Assembly (NCBI GenBank): GCA_001051155.2
Contig: JYIP02000004.1
Span: 125,576-189,575, forward strand
Length of the DNA stretch: 64,000 bases
Reading direction: 5' to 3'
Source: Chrysoporthe austroafricana
Taxonomy: Eukaryota; Ascomycota; Sordariomycetes; Diaporthales; Cryphonectriaceae
Shown here: one piece after another, positions 23,390 to 35,213 of the stretch
Position numbering within the stretch: the first letter of the stretch is position 1
Layout: the number at the start of each line of letters is the position of its first letter
Program-made: the position numbers and the translations under genes
Notes under the pieces: model-generated
Seen by the model: the letters and a program-made list of their open reading frames with translations, nothing else
Told to the model about the DNA's origin: nothing
The model's database searches: none

Positions 23390-23905
23390 ATGCCTGCTTA
23401 TTCTGCTTGCGTTAACCGCAACCTTTTCTATACTGCTTCTGAAAAAGATTCTTCCCGTTATGCGGAATGTATCCGCAATAAATAGGGAAATTGCGATATG
23501 GCTAAGCTTTTCCCGACACAAATACAAAGGATTGCAAAATAGCATTCCCAGGTCGAGGCGGAACTGGAAGCGGCCGAAAGGGAGGCGATGCTAGCGAATG
23601 CCAAGGTCTTGTATTTCCGGAAATAGCGTTATCTGTAAGCCGAGAAGATAGCGCGTACGGTTCGTTACGGACTGGATATTATTGAGGAGTTAGAGAGGTT
23701 GGAAGCTGAAGAGGAGCGTTGCAGGGCCGCGATTGAATATCATGCCGTAAAACCTTCTGTTCTAGAAGGCCTTCTTCCTAAGAATTTCGATTTCGATACC
23801 GCATTATAGCAATTTGGGGCGGATATTAATTAGTCGGTTGTTAACTTGGCCGCTAGGTTTAAGGATATAGCCGGGCTTTCCGATATTATTTATCTTTCCG
23901 GTTAA
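23390..23905 (+). pseudogene. Antisense third reading frame of element B, RIP-degraded
   Basis: One frame runs from ATG 23390 to TAA 23905 (171 codons) on the strand opposite to gag-pol. It has six internal stops, of which five are TAG and one TAA, and no frameshift. It aligns with the antisense frame of element A through AELEAAERE, VRYGLDIIEELERLEAEEE and LPKNFDFDTAL, with many differences at third codon positions. At least two TAG positions coincide with TAG in element A, as expected for ancestral Trp codons. No signal peptide or membrane segment is seen; the middle is a likely coiled coil. Family not recognised. Confidence 0.68.
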
Positions 23906-24029
23906 CTAATAAATCCTTTTATTTGGTTATATTTTTAATTTAATAACTAATACTAATTAGTAAAAGCGTTTTGCTATTTATAATTTGTTTTAATTGGGAA
24001 TGCCCGTCTGTACTGGTAAACGCTTTTCC

Positions 24030-27000
24030 CAATAGGATTCGATTGCTTATTTTGCATTATTTAAGTTTTTAATTAGTTCCTAACTATTTTCGTTCGAGTA
24101 ATAGCCTTTTTACTTGATCAAGTATTCTCTGTAATTTATTAGTTCTCAATACTTAAGGATTCGTTCCATTTCGTATTCTAGTTCGTTGCTTTTTACTTGT
24201 ACTATATTATCTATTTCGGCTATTTTGAGTATAAGTTCGAGAAGCGAAATGTAAAAGACCGGGTGGATTTTCATTCCGTAAGGTAGTGCAAGTTCAAAAT
24301 TAATATCTGAGATTTTCTTCAAAACTTTAAATAATCCGAGTTTCTTATAATCTAGCGAGTAAGAAGGTCTGGTTATTTTAATATATTCTTTTCGTCGAAC
24401 GAAATAGATTTTATTTCTTTCTTGCAAAATTAGTCTTTCAATTCTCTTGGAATTAGCATACCGGGTTATTCTTTTTTGTACAAATTTTAATTCTTTTTGT
24501 AATTCTTTTTTATACTTTCTTAATTTTTTTGATTCGTTTCTTTGCTGCTTCTGCATTTGCTCTTAATAACTCGTTATAATAAGCTATCGGGTTATAACCG
24601 TATAATGCGTAAAATAGTAATTTCTTTATTATACTTATATTTGCGCTATTATATACGAACTATATTAAAAGCAATAAATTAACCCAATTATCCTATTCGT
24701 AATTTATATAATATTATAAATATTATTTGATAATTTAGTTCGTTCGTTCTGTTTATCTATCTGTTTATAAGTAAAATGCTATGGATATTTTTTATTATGT
24801 TCCGAATAATTTTATAAGCGAAATCCAGAAATTTGATACGAACTTCCTATTTCTATCGGAAATAATTTCTTTAAGCATGCCGTAATTGGCTATAACTATT
24901 TTCAAAAATATATATGCAAGATCTTTTGCTATGCTGCTTTCTCTATAAAGAAAGAAATAAATATACTTGCTTAATTTGCAAACTATTATTAGGATGCTAT
25001 CGTATTATACTTTAATTAAAAGTTCTCGTAAGAGAAGTAGCTTAATAATAAAATTTTAGCTAATAGATTGCCAAATTGCTTTTAGGATAAGAAGCGATTG
25101 GAATAACTTATAAGGCTTATAATTCTCGATTTTGTTTTTCTTATAGCTATCGTATTCTCGCAAGATTTTTTCAATTCTTTATTTAAAGCTTGAAAGGTTT
25201 TAATATCTCTTAATTCTTTCGTATATAGCTCTAATTCCTTAATAGCCGTATGCTAATACGCTATGCATAGCTTTAATATATTCGTCTTATTTTTCGGGCA
25301 TTATATTTTCTAGTTTTTTCTTATTATTGCTAATCTTGATAATTATATCGAATTCTCTAATTTCGTTTACAAAATTGCTATCTTTATCTTGCCGAAAAAT
25401 ATTCTGGAATTCTTTTGGTTTTATATTTTAATAATCTGATTATTTGCTAAATATATCTGTTTTGCCGTTTTCGGATCTTTTATAATGGATAATTTTCAGA
25501 TCGAATTGCGAAAGGAATTCTGCTTATCTGATTTGTTATTTATTCAGGACTTTCGTAATTATAAATATCGTTAAGTTCTTATAGTCCGAATATATTATAA
25601 TCTGGTATTTTATTCCGATTAAATATCGTTACTATTTTTCGAATGCTTTAACAATTGCTATTAATTCCTTATTTAGAATTCCGTAATTAAATTCTAGGCT
25701 ATTTAACTTTTTTGAAAAGTTACTTACAATTTTAAGATATCCTTAATCGTCTTATTAGCCTAGTTATTTGCCGAATGCGTAATCTAATATATCGGTTTCG
25801 ATTTCGAAAAGTTTTTTTGAATTTGTTTTATAAAAGATTAGTTCTAATATAATTCGTTCTTTAATCTTATTAAATACCTTTTATATTTCAGGGGTTTATT
25901 TAAATCCTCGGTTTTTTTTCGTAAAGTTTATAAAAGAGTATGCAATCTTGCTATAATTTCGGATAAATTATCAATAGAAGTTAGTATATCCTAGGAATAC
26001 CCTAATATCCTTAATATTTCCTGATATAAGCTATTCTCGTATTATTTTAACTTTATTTTCTTATATACTAACTTATTTTAGTTCGATAATATAGCCGAAA
26101 TAATTAACTTTCTATTAATAGAAATAGCATTTGCTAAGTTCGATTAAGAGTTTATTATCTTATAGTATTTGGAATACTTTGCATATATATTGCTTATATA
26201 TTTCGAGATTTTTGGAAAAAATAAGGATATTGTTAAAATAAACGATAACGGTAATATCCAGGAATTTGCGGAAGATATAATTGATCATTTCTTAGAAGGA
26301 TATTAATGCATTCGTAAATCCAAAAGGTATAATTATATATTCAAAATATCCGTAATGCGTCCTGAAAGCCGTTTTCCAGATATTATCTTCCTTAATTCGG
26401 ATATAATAATATTCTTTTTTGAAGTTAAGTATTATAAACTATTTTGCTCTTATTAATCGGTCTTTTATTTCGTTTGCTAAAGGCAATAAGTACCGGTTTT
26501 TAATTGTAATATCGTTAAGTTATCGGTAGTCTATATAAAGTCGTAATTTGCTATTCTTTTTTCGTACGAATAGGATTGGGTATTTTGCGAGTAATCGCAA
26601 TAGTTATATATAGCTTCTTTTCAGGTTTTCGTTAATATATCCCTTAAATATTTCGAATTTTATTTCGTTAAGTCTATAGATCTTAAAGAACTTTAATCTA
26701 GTCCTTTCTTTCAATAAGATCTTATAATTATAAGGGCCGTATTCTAATAAGCCAGTATCGAATTTCTTTTGCTATAATTTCTTGAACTTATAGTATTCTC
26801 GTAATATATTCTTAAGTTCTGGTAGCGGTCCTTCCTTGTCTTTTGCGATTTGGAAGAACAAAAGGTACTATTAAGCGTATTTTGCTTTTTTTGTTTCCCG
26901 TTTTTTATTTGGCTTAGCTTTTAATAGTCTTGAATATCTGTTATTTATTAGCCTAAACTATCTTTCGTAATATTTCTGCTATATCGGGAATTGAATTTCT

Positions 27001-29738
27001 TTATAGTTTTATAGTTTATATTTTTTCGTAACGCTCTGCGCTATATTAATTTTCCGCTAATTGCTAATTGCTTGAATATCTAGTCCGTTTTTAATTTGTA
27101 TCCGTAAGTTCGAAATATCCGTAACTTTTCCCTTTATTCTAGCAAGTTCTTTTGCCTTAAGGGTATATCTGAACCTATTTAAGCGTATGCTCTTAATGCT
27201 ATCCTTAATAATTAAGTCTTTCCCTTTTCCGTTAATTGTAACTATTTTAATAAGTACGGCTTATTTTTATGAAATCTAACTAATAGTCTAATCGATTTGA
27301 GAATTATGCTTCTTAAGCCAAAGTATTCTTAAAATTAACTTATATTATGCCGTATTTGTAATATTGAAAGTAGTATTTGTTATAAAGCTTTGGGTCGAAA
27401 TAAATAAATAATTAGTTTCTATATCGATTATATCGAAACTATATGCAATTGCTTTTCTTTTTACAGTATTAAGTTTATAAGGGTTTTTCTTCTATATTTA
27501 AGGAATTCGTTCTTTATTAACGACTTCCGGCAAAATAAAATTTCCTTATGCGTTATTATCCAGTAATACGCTATAACGTTACCTATTAATATATGCGTCC
27601 AGAATAATATATTTTTTATTTTCTTTCGTAATAACGTATAAGGATTTCGTAATCCTGATCGGCTATTATCTCTTTATAAGCGATCTTTCTTTTTTGGAAT
27701 ATTTTAAGCTTATTTTGCTGCTTGCTTTGCCAATTTTTTTGCTTAGTTTTGGGCATACTGCTTTGCCTTTTCAGCCTTTTGCAATTTATGCTATCTTTTA
27801 GCCTTGTCTTGCATATAAATAATATATATTATTATATAGCATTATTCCTATATCGTTTTTCTTTGAATATATTTCTATAAATAATTATTAAGTAGTCCGA
27901 TATAAGCATTGCTGCATTCGATATGCAAGACTTTCCTATATTTTCCTTAAAGTTCTATAATAGATTAAATCAATTGGTCTTATTCCCTAATTGGGAACTA
28001 ATTATATTTGACTTTCTCGCTAAAATATATCTAGCAATTGTAATATATACAATATATCCAAGCAAGTTCGTAATAATAAAGGTATAAGTAATTAATCTTT
28101 CTATTTTCTTAGGTCTGTATTTGCTATTCTGAAACGGAATGCTTTGGAAGAGTTTTTCCAAAATAAGTCCGTATACAAAATATTTCACTTTCGTATACTT
28201 GGTTATCCAGTTACGGTTCTTGGAATAATTCTGTTTAGTATGCTAAGCAATTAGTTTTCCTGTTTTCTCGATAAGTTCTTTTTCGAATATCTGGATCGGC
28301 AAATTATCTAGCTATTTATTTTATAATATTATTTTGTCAAACGTAACGCTAAGTATTGGCGCTTATATGCTAAGTTCTTCCTTTACTGCCCTTTCCTATT
28401 ATTAGTCGAAATATATTTCTAAAAAGAATTTCCCTAAATCCTTTTCCTTAATATTTAGCAAGTTGCTTGAATAATCCGAATTGTTATCGTTTATAGCCGT
28501 ATTATAAAATAAGCTTTTTTTTCCTATAGCGAATTGCTATTATTTTTTAAATTTGCGTAAAAACTATCCTAAACTTTCTTTTGCTAAGAAATGCAATAAG
28601 CAGTAATCTTAATAACAAGCTATTTAGCTTATATTGCTATAATTAAGGTTTATTGCTTATTCCGGTTAAATATTATTATTTAGCTAATTGAGTTCTTATT
28701 ATTGGGCAATATTAACTTATCTTTCCGGAACTAGTTTCCATTCTCGCTTTTTCTTTTCCTAGTAATAATTGCAAGCAATATAACTTTTCTTGCTGCAATT
28801 ATAGCAAATAATCCCTTTGCATTATTCGTATACGAAAGCATTTAATTTTATAAATCTGGCATATATAATGCCCGAATAAGCCATATTATTTCGGTTTTTA
28901 TATTGGAATTTGCATTTCCTAGAATTTGGTTAATATCGAAAAATATTGCCGTAATTCTTCTATTGCTATTGCCAATATTTATAAAGTCGATTATTAATAC
29001 GAACTGCTTTATTAATAAATTCGCTAAGTTTTTCGGGTCGGTTTTCTTTATAAAATTTGTCTTTAATTTCTTCTTTAAATCCCGCATAATAAGCGTCTAT
29101 AAGGAGTTCGTCCTTATAATCGAAATGAGCAATAATTTGCCAGAATTTAGCCGTATAGTCCGTAGCCGAACCGGTTTATCGTAATGCCTCTAATTGCCGT
29201 ATTATAATATATCGTTTATCCGGGTTTCCGAAAGTTTTTGTAAAGGCTAATTCGAAATTAGCATATTGCTAGAAAATGCGCTTAGTATCCTCAGAACGGA
29301 ATTCCTTGCTATTATCCAAATAATTGCGAAAGGTTGGCTCTTATTACTGAAAGGCTGTTCTTTCAAAGCGATTTCTTACGAAATCGATTTTATCGTAAGT
29401 AGTTCTGAACTGAATGCTATAATGCTTAAAATAGGCCTTGAGCTGCGTTAGGAAGGCCTGAAAATCTTTTCGAATGCCTTTATAAGGCCTAGGCTTATCA
29501 AGCTTGAAAGCCTTGGCTTGCTGAAAGGCATTGAAGCGAATGACCTCGTTCTTAATTTCCTTAAGCTGTTAATACAGGGCTACGTTCTGTTGCTAAAGCT
29601 GTTTATTAGTAAGGACAATCGGAACCTTTTCCTGAAAGGCCTGATTGCTGGAAGAAAACAGAATCTGGAACGTTATCGTATTCTGATATTGCTTAAGAAA
29701 GAATATATTAAACCGTTCTTGAATAAGAATTGTCAAAA
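24030..29738 (-). pseudogene. Element B gag-pol relic
   Basis: Read right to left on the minus strand. Gag includes 29087-28848 and a zinc knuckle at 28806-28765 (C-x2-C-x4-Y-x4-Y, original CCHC). Reverse transcriptase has WKTAFRTHYGYFEY near 26380 and VYFNNILIFSKN near 26220, where both catalytic Asp of YxDD have become Asn. RNase H is near 25810. The integrase tail is the 136-codon open frame 24556-24146 with KLGLFKVLKKISDINFELALP and HPVFYISLLE, typical of Gypsy integrase C-termini. It is followed by a chromodomain (REYLIK, stop for Trp, KGYYSNENS) to about 24040. Non-functional. Confidence 0.88.
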
Positions 29739-30182
29739 TATTATGAACGCTGCAGTAATCCTTGGATTACTATAGAATTAAAGGGTTTATGCTAATAAGA
29801 GTAGTATTAAGTATAGCTTTAATTATCAGAATAAGTTTATTGAATTTCGTAATATTTATAAGCCTAAGCGGCTATCGATAATAGAATCCAATTGATACTT
29901 AGATTGACAATTGAAGAGCTATAGTAGTCTATCTAGTAGATGCTTTGTCTTTCTTATATATTTAGCTTTCCAATCTTAAACCGGTAGGACCGATATCGAA
30001 TATATCGGTCTATAATTATATCGATAGGACCGATAGCGGTCCTGTTAGTCCATTCCCCTAACCCTGGCTTATATAAGCGCGTAATTGGGTTTATAGCCAA
30101 CCCTGAATTTCCTAGCACGAAATGGGCCGTTTCAGGTAGCTTTAGTACCGCATCCTAGTTTCCTACTTATTAGTTTATAACA
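29739..30182 (-). repeat. Right-hand LTR (5' LTR in element sense) of inner element B
   Basis: 444 bp, ends in the intact ATAACA and is followed by TTTAT at 30183-30187. Confidence 0.92.
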
Positions 30183-30187
30183 TTTAT
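30183..30187. repeat. Target-site duplication TTTAT (right), inner element B
   Basis: Exact copy of 22764-22768. Confidence 0.9.
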
Positions 30188-30784
30188 ACTTATTAAATAT
30201 TATTAGTTTATACTGAAACTAAAGCTTATTTCAATTTTGCCCGGCAATAAATAAAATATTAAGCTAATTAGCGAAAATCAGAAGCTTTTCCTTATATCGA
30301 AAAGCAATTCGTTATATTTAATACCAAATATATATATATTCAATAATTAACTAAAAAGCTAAATTATAAGATATTAAGACTTTTCAAAATTATTAAAATT
30401 ATTTCCCTTATAGCTATTAAGCTAGCCTTATTTAAAGGCTAAAAGATTTACGATTCTTTTTATATATCCTTTATAAAACCTTATCGCGCTAGCATTCAGG
30501 CCCGGCCTGACCCTAACTAAGTCTTGCGAGAGGCGCCCCTTATCGAAAGAGAATATTTGGCCGAGAAAATTATAGACTCTATAGAAACCGGAAGCAAGGT
30601 GCGATACTTTATCAAGTAAGACAGCTGGCCTTATAAGAAGGACTGGATATAGGAACCTTATAATTACTTGCTTAGCAATAGAGCTAAAGAACTTGCCCGA
30701 ACTTACTACTTTCAGCATTCCGACAAGCCTTATAATCCTGAAATCCTTAAAGCTCGGGCCGAGCCCTGAAAAGGGAAGAGATAG
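30188..30784 (+). pseudogene. Outer element integrase tail and chromodomain relic, part 3
   Basis: Plus-strand continuation of the outer pol. The integrase C-terminal part precedes a chromodomain at about 30540-30765: EREYLAEKIIDS, then VRYFIK, a stop in place of Trp, and a second stop before EPYNYL. Next comes a purine tract at 30768-30784 (GAAAAGGGAAGAGATAG), the expected plus-strand primer just before the right LTR. Confidence 0.87.
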
Positions 30785-31062
30785 TATTATACGGATATTT
30801 AAAGGCGCCCTTAAGGAAAGAAAATATTAAGGCATTGCGAGTTATATGCCGTTAGGCTGGACTAATTAGGCCCAATTGCATAAAGAAAAGGGCTGGGTAA
30901 TAGATACTTGAGGCAGATACCGGGAACCAAGGTCTATAAGTACGGCAGGATCGAGCCCGATAGATCAAGATTAGACCTAGTTCTTTAGCACTCCTTAGAT
31001 TACCTTAATAGTTATTATTAAATGAAAACCCCTTCCAAGCACAGAACTCTGCCCTTGTAACA
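30785..31062 (+). repeat. Right (3') LTR of outer element
   Basis: 278 bp, same length as 9605-9882. The first dinucleotide TG has become TA. It is followed by AAAAA (31063-31067). Confidence 0.93.
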
Positions 31063-31067
31063 AAAAA
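31063..31067. repeat. Target-site duplication AAAAA (right) of outer element
   Basis: Matches 9600-9604. Confidence 0.7.
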
Positions 31068-31484
31068 TCTTTATATTAGGATTTGCCGTTCATATAATTT
31101 CAGGTCTAAGATCTGGCTTCCGCTAGTCCCTAGTCCAGGAAACCAATCAGCTATCTGTTCAGAAACACGGACGAGACATGCCGGCCAAAACCTAATACGC
31201 CTTTGCAGCCATACATCTCGCTTCTCTTCGCAATTGACCAGCTCGCTAACCCAACTTAGCGATATCTCAATTATATTATCAGTATAGCACGGATTCTTTC
31301 TAACTTAGAACCACAAGGTCCTTCTAATAGCCTTTTTATATTAAAGGTTGTCGAAAATCAACCGAGGCTATTACGGCCAGCTCAGGGGCTTTTCTGTTGT
31401 GTCTGTCGGTTTGCGAGTTCTAAATGATAAAACAAATATTCGTAGCAGCAACTGGAGTTTACAACTGTGCATTTACCTACTCTA
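31068..31484. other. Intergenic, 3' flank of second P450
   Basis: This 417-bp stretch lies between the outer LTR and the stop codon of the P450. Composition returns to normal within a few hundred bases. No gene is seen. Confidence 0.5.
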
Positions 31485-33234
31485 TCAAGACTTCCTCAAC
31501 TCCACTATTACAGGAAACCCATCAGCCGGATGAGCTGCTATCTTTTCTGCTTGGTATGCGCGAATACCATCCACAGTATTAATAACCGTATCCTTTCCGT
31601 TTGCGTTGTTCTTTAGATGCAGAGCATCCCATTCCTTATATGCCGGCACCACATTAATCTCGCGAGCAGTAAGGACCAGTGAGATTTTTAGTTCCAGCAT
31701 CACTAGCGTCTGCCCGATGCAATTCCGTGGGCCTTGCTCGAACGGTCGCCACGCGCCCTTCGTCCTTGTTCCGCCAACATATAGCGGGTCGTCCGGGCCC
31801 GCGAGCCACCTTTCCGGGAGGAATGCTTCGGGCTTTACCCAGTAGCGTGGGTTGTGGTGAATTCCTTGGCTGACTGTCCAAACGCCGCAATTCTCAGTCG
31901 GGAGACGGCGACCCGTCTCGTCAACGAGAAAGGCTCCCGGGCGGCCTAGCTGCATGGCCCCGGCCGGAGGGAACAGCCGCAGGGTCTCTTTGATAAAGGC
32001 GGCAGTGTAGGGGAGTTGATTTAGTTTGTGCGGATCGGTCTGGATCTGGGCGAGCGCGTCGGCGGGATTGTCGCCGAAGATAGCATTGTGTTCAGAAAAT
32101 AGGCGATCGAAGGTGGACTGGTGCGTCGAGAGCAGATAATAACAGTATGTAAGGGCACCACTGGAGGAGTCGTAGCCTCCCAATAGGAATCCGCGCACCT
32201 GCGAGCACATAGCTGTCTTGACGGTATGCTTGATGTGGGTGCGGTTATCACTACCCGCCTCGCGGAGGAGATCATCTATTAGGAGAGAGATGATCGATTT
32301 GGACTTGTTGCCGGCGTCTTTCAAGTTCTTTCCTTCGACGCTTCCTGTGCTTACCATGCGCTCCGCGAATCGCTCGTCGATCTCCTGGCCAATGTATCGA
32401 TTCATGATGCGGTTGTTCAGCCAGTGCACAATCGGCCGGATAGACAGATACTTGGCCAATGGATTCAGCTGGCCGCGCCACGAGGTCCATTCAATGGATG
32501 ACCGCAACGCCGCTGCCAACGGATTGTCGCGTATCTGGTAATGCAGACGTTTATCCAGCACAACACGTGCAATCACGTCGAAGGTCATCCGCACCGTCAT
32601 CTCCTCCATCTGAAACATCTCACTGCGACCATTAGCTGCGTCTCGACACTTGCTGATCAGCAGGTCGCGAAACACTGCCACCTCTTCGGCGATACTTGGA
32701 GCCAGGCCGATAAGATGCCCAGCGCTAAAGCCTTTACTGAACAGGTGACGCCAGCGTTTCCATTCAAGGTCTTCCATTGTTAGAAGGCTAGGCCCACCTG
32801 TGATGGTGTCAATAGGCCTAATGACACTTTCGGGCTTGCCAAGGTCGAGATCGCCAACCTGCGATGCGGCGTAGGCGTCGGACACGATGAGAATGGTCCC
32901 AAAGGGCCATAAGTACAGATAGTACAGGCCGTCGGGAAATTGCTGCCGTGCGATCTTCCACATGACATTGTGCATGATGGTGTCGGGTGGAAGCGACGCC
33001 GCTACCTTCTTCAGGAAGAGTAGGTGGCCGAAGACGGGATGAAAGTCGGACATGGGCTGGTCGTTTTCGACACCGTAAGCAATCTGCATTTCGGGGACTC
33101 GCCGCTAGGAATCTACTTGCAAGATTTGCCTCTTTCAGCCTCTGGAATTCCCTTCGCGAGGCATAGAACCGAGTAGCAAAGTATACTAGAGCCGAGAGCA
33201 CGGTCACGGCCACCGATGTCCAGAATTGCATCAT
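31485..33234 (-). CDS. Cytochrome P450 with probable GC-AG intron
   Basis: Complete haem monooxygenase of about 561 residues. Exon 1 (33234-33121, 38 codons) encodes a membrane anchor. Exon 2 runs 33056-31485. The 64-nt intron starts GCAAGT and ends CCAG; that join gives EANLPMSDFHPVFGHL, matching the usual proline-rich LP-x-HPxFGHL start of the catalytic domain, and no GT donor nearby keeps the frame. All P450 marks are present: I-helix GGYDSS at about 331-336, ExxR (KETLR) at 395-398, PERW at 452-455 and the haem loop FEQGPRNCIGQ with Cys484. ER-bound. It lies on the far side of the retrotransposon nest from the UbiA-like gene and 2.95 kb from a divergent TRI12-like exporter. Substrate unknown; terpenoid oxidation is inferred. 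Confidence 0.9.
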
Positions 33235-34739
33235 TTCTTGAAATTTGAAGAGCTGATGTCCAATGAAACGTGACTAGGGGGGACTCAGAGTCAGTTGTGA
33301 TATTACAAGACTGGAAGAGATGTAGATATTCAAGTTAAAGGTCACTAAAGAAGACGCTGTCTGTTGCAAGGTCTGAAAGCAGACAATGTGTCGAGCTGCA
33401 CCAAGCTGAATTTATAAGTATCAGGCCACAGACAGTGAGGTACCGAGAACACGGCCGAGCAATGGCATTCACAGTACTTGACCGGAGGTAGCATTCTAAT
33501 TCAATTAACTCTGCCAGTTGGTTAGGTTTTGTGCAACAAATGCAACGTGGGGGCTAAATAGTCTGCCCAACAGTTGCGGCCTTTCATGCACGAAGGCTTG
33601 CAGCTCAGCATTTGGCATAGACCTCCGTGGATAGTCCTTATCTAGCAATATCTGTTACGCACGAACTTCTACTGCTAGTGTGATTGTGTTTGACCGACGT
33701 CAGATTGGCGGCTACGCGGGTGGTTTACCTTAATTTTGTCATATACTTCCGTAATGAGCCTTGAATATGCTCGTAACTCCCTACAAGACTTCGATACTGT
33801 ACAACCTATCTGTCTGTCACCCAAATACTGGCTCTACTTGCCCTCAATCCTATGCCGAACGTATCTATGGCCAGAAGACCCGCCAGATCGGCATGTATGC
33901 AATATACCACTCTGCTTGGGAAGAGGATATGATGGAGTTTCGAAAATTGGACCTGTGATTAGAGCGCGTAGTATGCACCATTGATAGGTTGGAAATGCTA
34001 GTTATGGGTTGATAGATTTTTACTGTAATCGAGAACTCGCTGTCGGTTTGGGCATCCTTCCCGATCGGATATCGTGCCGCAGTGGGACCCCCTGCGTGCC
34101 ACTCCTTGCCCGCCCGCCGCAATATAAAATAGGCCTCCTCGCCCGTTCCTGCCTTGTACTCGAGATTTGTCCTCCCTCTCGTCAGAAGTGCAGAAAGAAG
34201 GAGGGAGGGGGGGGGCAGGCTGTACGCAGTGCTGACTATGCATATGTAAAGCTACAGTGTTGTGCTTTTGATCTACAAATATGCATAGCTATAACAAGTA
34301 ATAAATTTCAACTTTGTCAAAAGAGCTATCAGATAAAACTGCTGCAAGAGCAATTGCTAGTATTAATTAGTTCTATCTAAAAAAAAAAGGGCCTTCTGGA
34401 AAGTTCTTTGAGAATGGATTGCACTATTCTGTCCATCTAGAGTTGGTAAGGCAGCTGCAGTCTTAGGTATCAACTGATGTATTGGCTATTAAAAAAAAAA
34501 AAACAGATTGGTGCTCAACAGGACGGAAGATTGTGCGAGGGCTGGTGAGTTGTTGGCTTTTGTAAGCTGGCAGGCACCCACCCTGCCTAATTCACTCGTG
34601 ATTTGGAATACAATGTGCAATGGGATAAAGCAGGGAACATCTAACTCAGCCTCCTCCAATGTTCCTAGCCTCTCGCTCGCTGTTGAGGTCCCCGAAAATG
34701 GCAGCACACGCCAGCCAAATACGGCAGCCACAACAGCGA

Positions 34740-35043
34740 TTTCTCGACTTAATTTGTAGGTTCGGCAAAAACATCCTCAACAGAGATTTCCGCACGCGTA
34801 ACTTCATAGTGGAACCTACGGACAACGGAGATTTTCCACGTGTATATGATCGACTTTGATCAGTGCAGGCTGCGCCGGGAACATGAGACAGACGTAGAGT
34901 GGGGACGGGCGAAATGGCGACATGACGAAGAAGGCGCTATTAGCATCGTGATAAGGCAACAGTTAGGAGAGCTAGGCTTTGAATATAGGTTTAAACGTAG
35001 CATGAAATATTTAGCTTGGGTGCCTAACGAGGATAGTGACTAA
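34740..35043 (+). pseudogene. Kinase-like (phosphotransferase fold) pseudogene fragment with frameshift
   Basis: Two overlapping plus-strand frames together read as the C-lobe of a fungal kinase-like or aminoglycoside-phosphotransferase-like protein. The first (to about 34850) has NRDFRTRNFIVEP, equivalent to the HxD catalytic loop with the His changed to Asn. The second (about 34845-35043) has VYMIDFDQCRLRREHETD, equivalent to the DFG metal site, and ends ...WVPNEDSD then TAA. They overlap at CGTGTATATG, where one missing base would explain the break. No credible N-lobe is seen upstream, so it is a truncated, dead gene copy. Confidence 0.55.
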
Positions 35044-35213
35044 TAAACTAGACAGGGGAAGACCAGGACAGTACTAGTCCTATACACCTCTCTTTATCTT
35101 CTTCGCAGTCTCGACCTTAAGTTAGATTGTGTTTCGAACGAAAGCATGCGAGAGAGAGAGAGAGACAAACAAGAAATACTATCCTCTTATTTCCACTGAA
35201 CGTTTTCCAGCAG

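Larger units (their letters stand above)
22769..30182 (-). mobile_element. Inner Ty3/Gypsy element B, RIP-degraded, second insertion in outer integrase
   Basis: 7,414-bp element, gag-pol on the minus strand. LTRs 22769-23212 and 29739-30182 are each 444 bp, begin TATTATrAACGCTGCA and end CATAATA / TATAACA. Perfect TTTAT duplication. It is a relative of element A: the LTR ends, gag-pol and antisense frame are homologous, but the LTR middle differs. It is less AT-rich than element A and retains longer open pieces, for example 136 codons of integrase tail (24556-24146) and 79 codons of gag (29087-28848). That suggests weaker or later RIP. Confidence 0.93.
9605..31062 (+). mobile_element. Outer Ty3/Gypsy chromovirus-like retrotransposon, RIP-degraded, with two nested insertions
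   Basis: LTR retrotransposon with coding sense on the plus strand. The LTRs (9605-9882 and 30785-31062) are both 278 bp and begin TGTTATACGG / TATTATACGG and end TTATAACA / TTGTAACA. They differ almost only by transitions. Removing the two inner elements leaves about 6.5 kb, a normal Gypsy size. Domain order is gag zinc knuckle, protease, reverse transcriptase, RNase H, integrase, chromodomain, each riddled with TAG/TAA. The integrase frame stops at the TTAAT duplication before 14772, resumes at 22313, stops again at 22763 and resumes after 30187. A purine tract precedes the right LTR. No intact protein could be made. Confidence 0.93.

Noticed and set aside
9605..31062. Assembly duplication as the cause of the repeated LTRs and pol regions
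   Set aside because: Each LTR pair has its own exact flanking duplication and the two inner elements differ throughout, so these are separate insertions.
9605..31062. CRISPR-like or tandem repeat array in the AT-rich block
   Set aside because: The repeats are two-copy LTRs of 278-446 bp, and this is a eukaryotic sequence.
31485..33089. P450 model beginning at 33089
   Set aside because: It lacks the membrane anchor and its first residues come from intron sequence; joining exon 33234-33121 restores the standard N-terminus.
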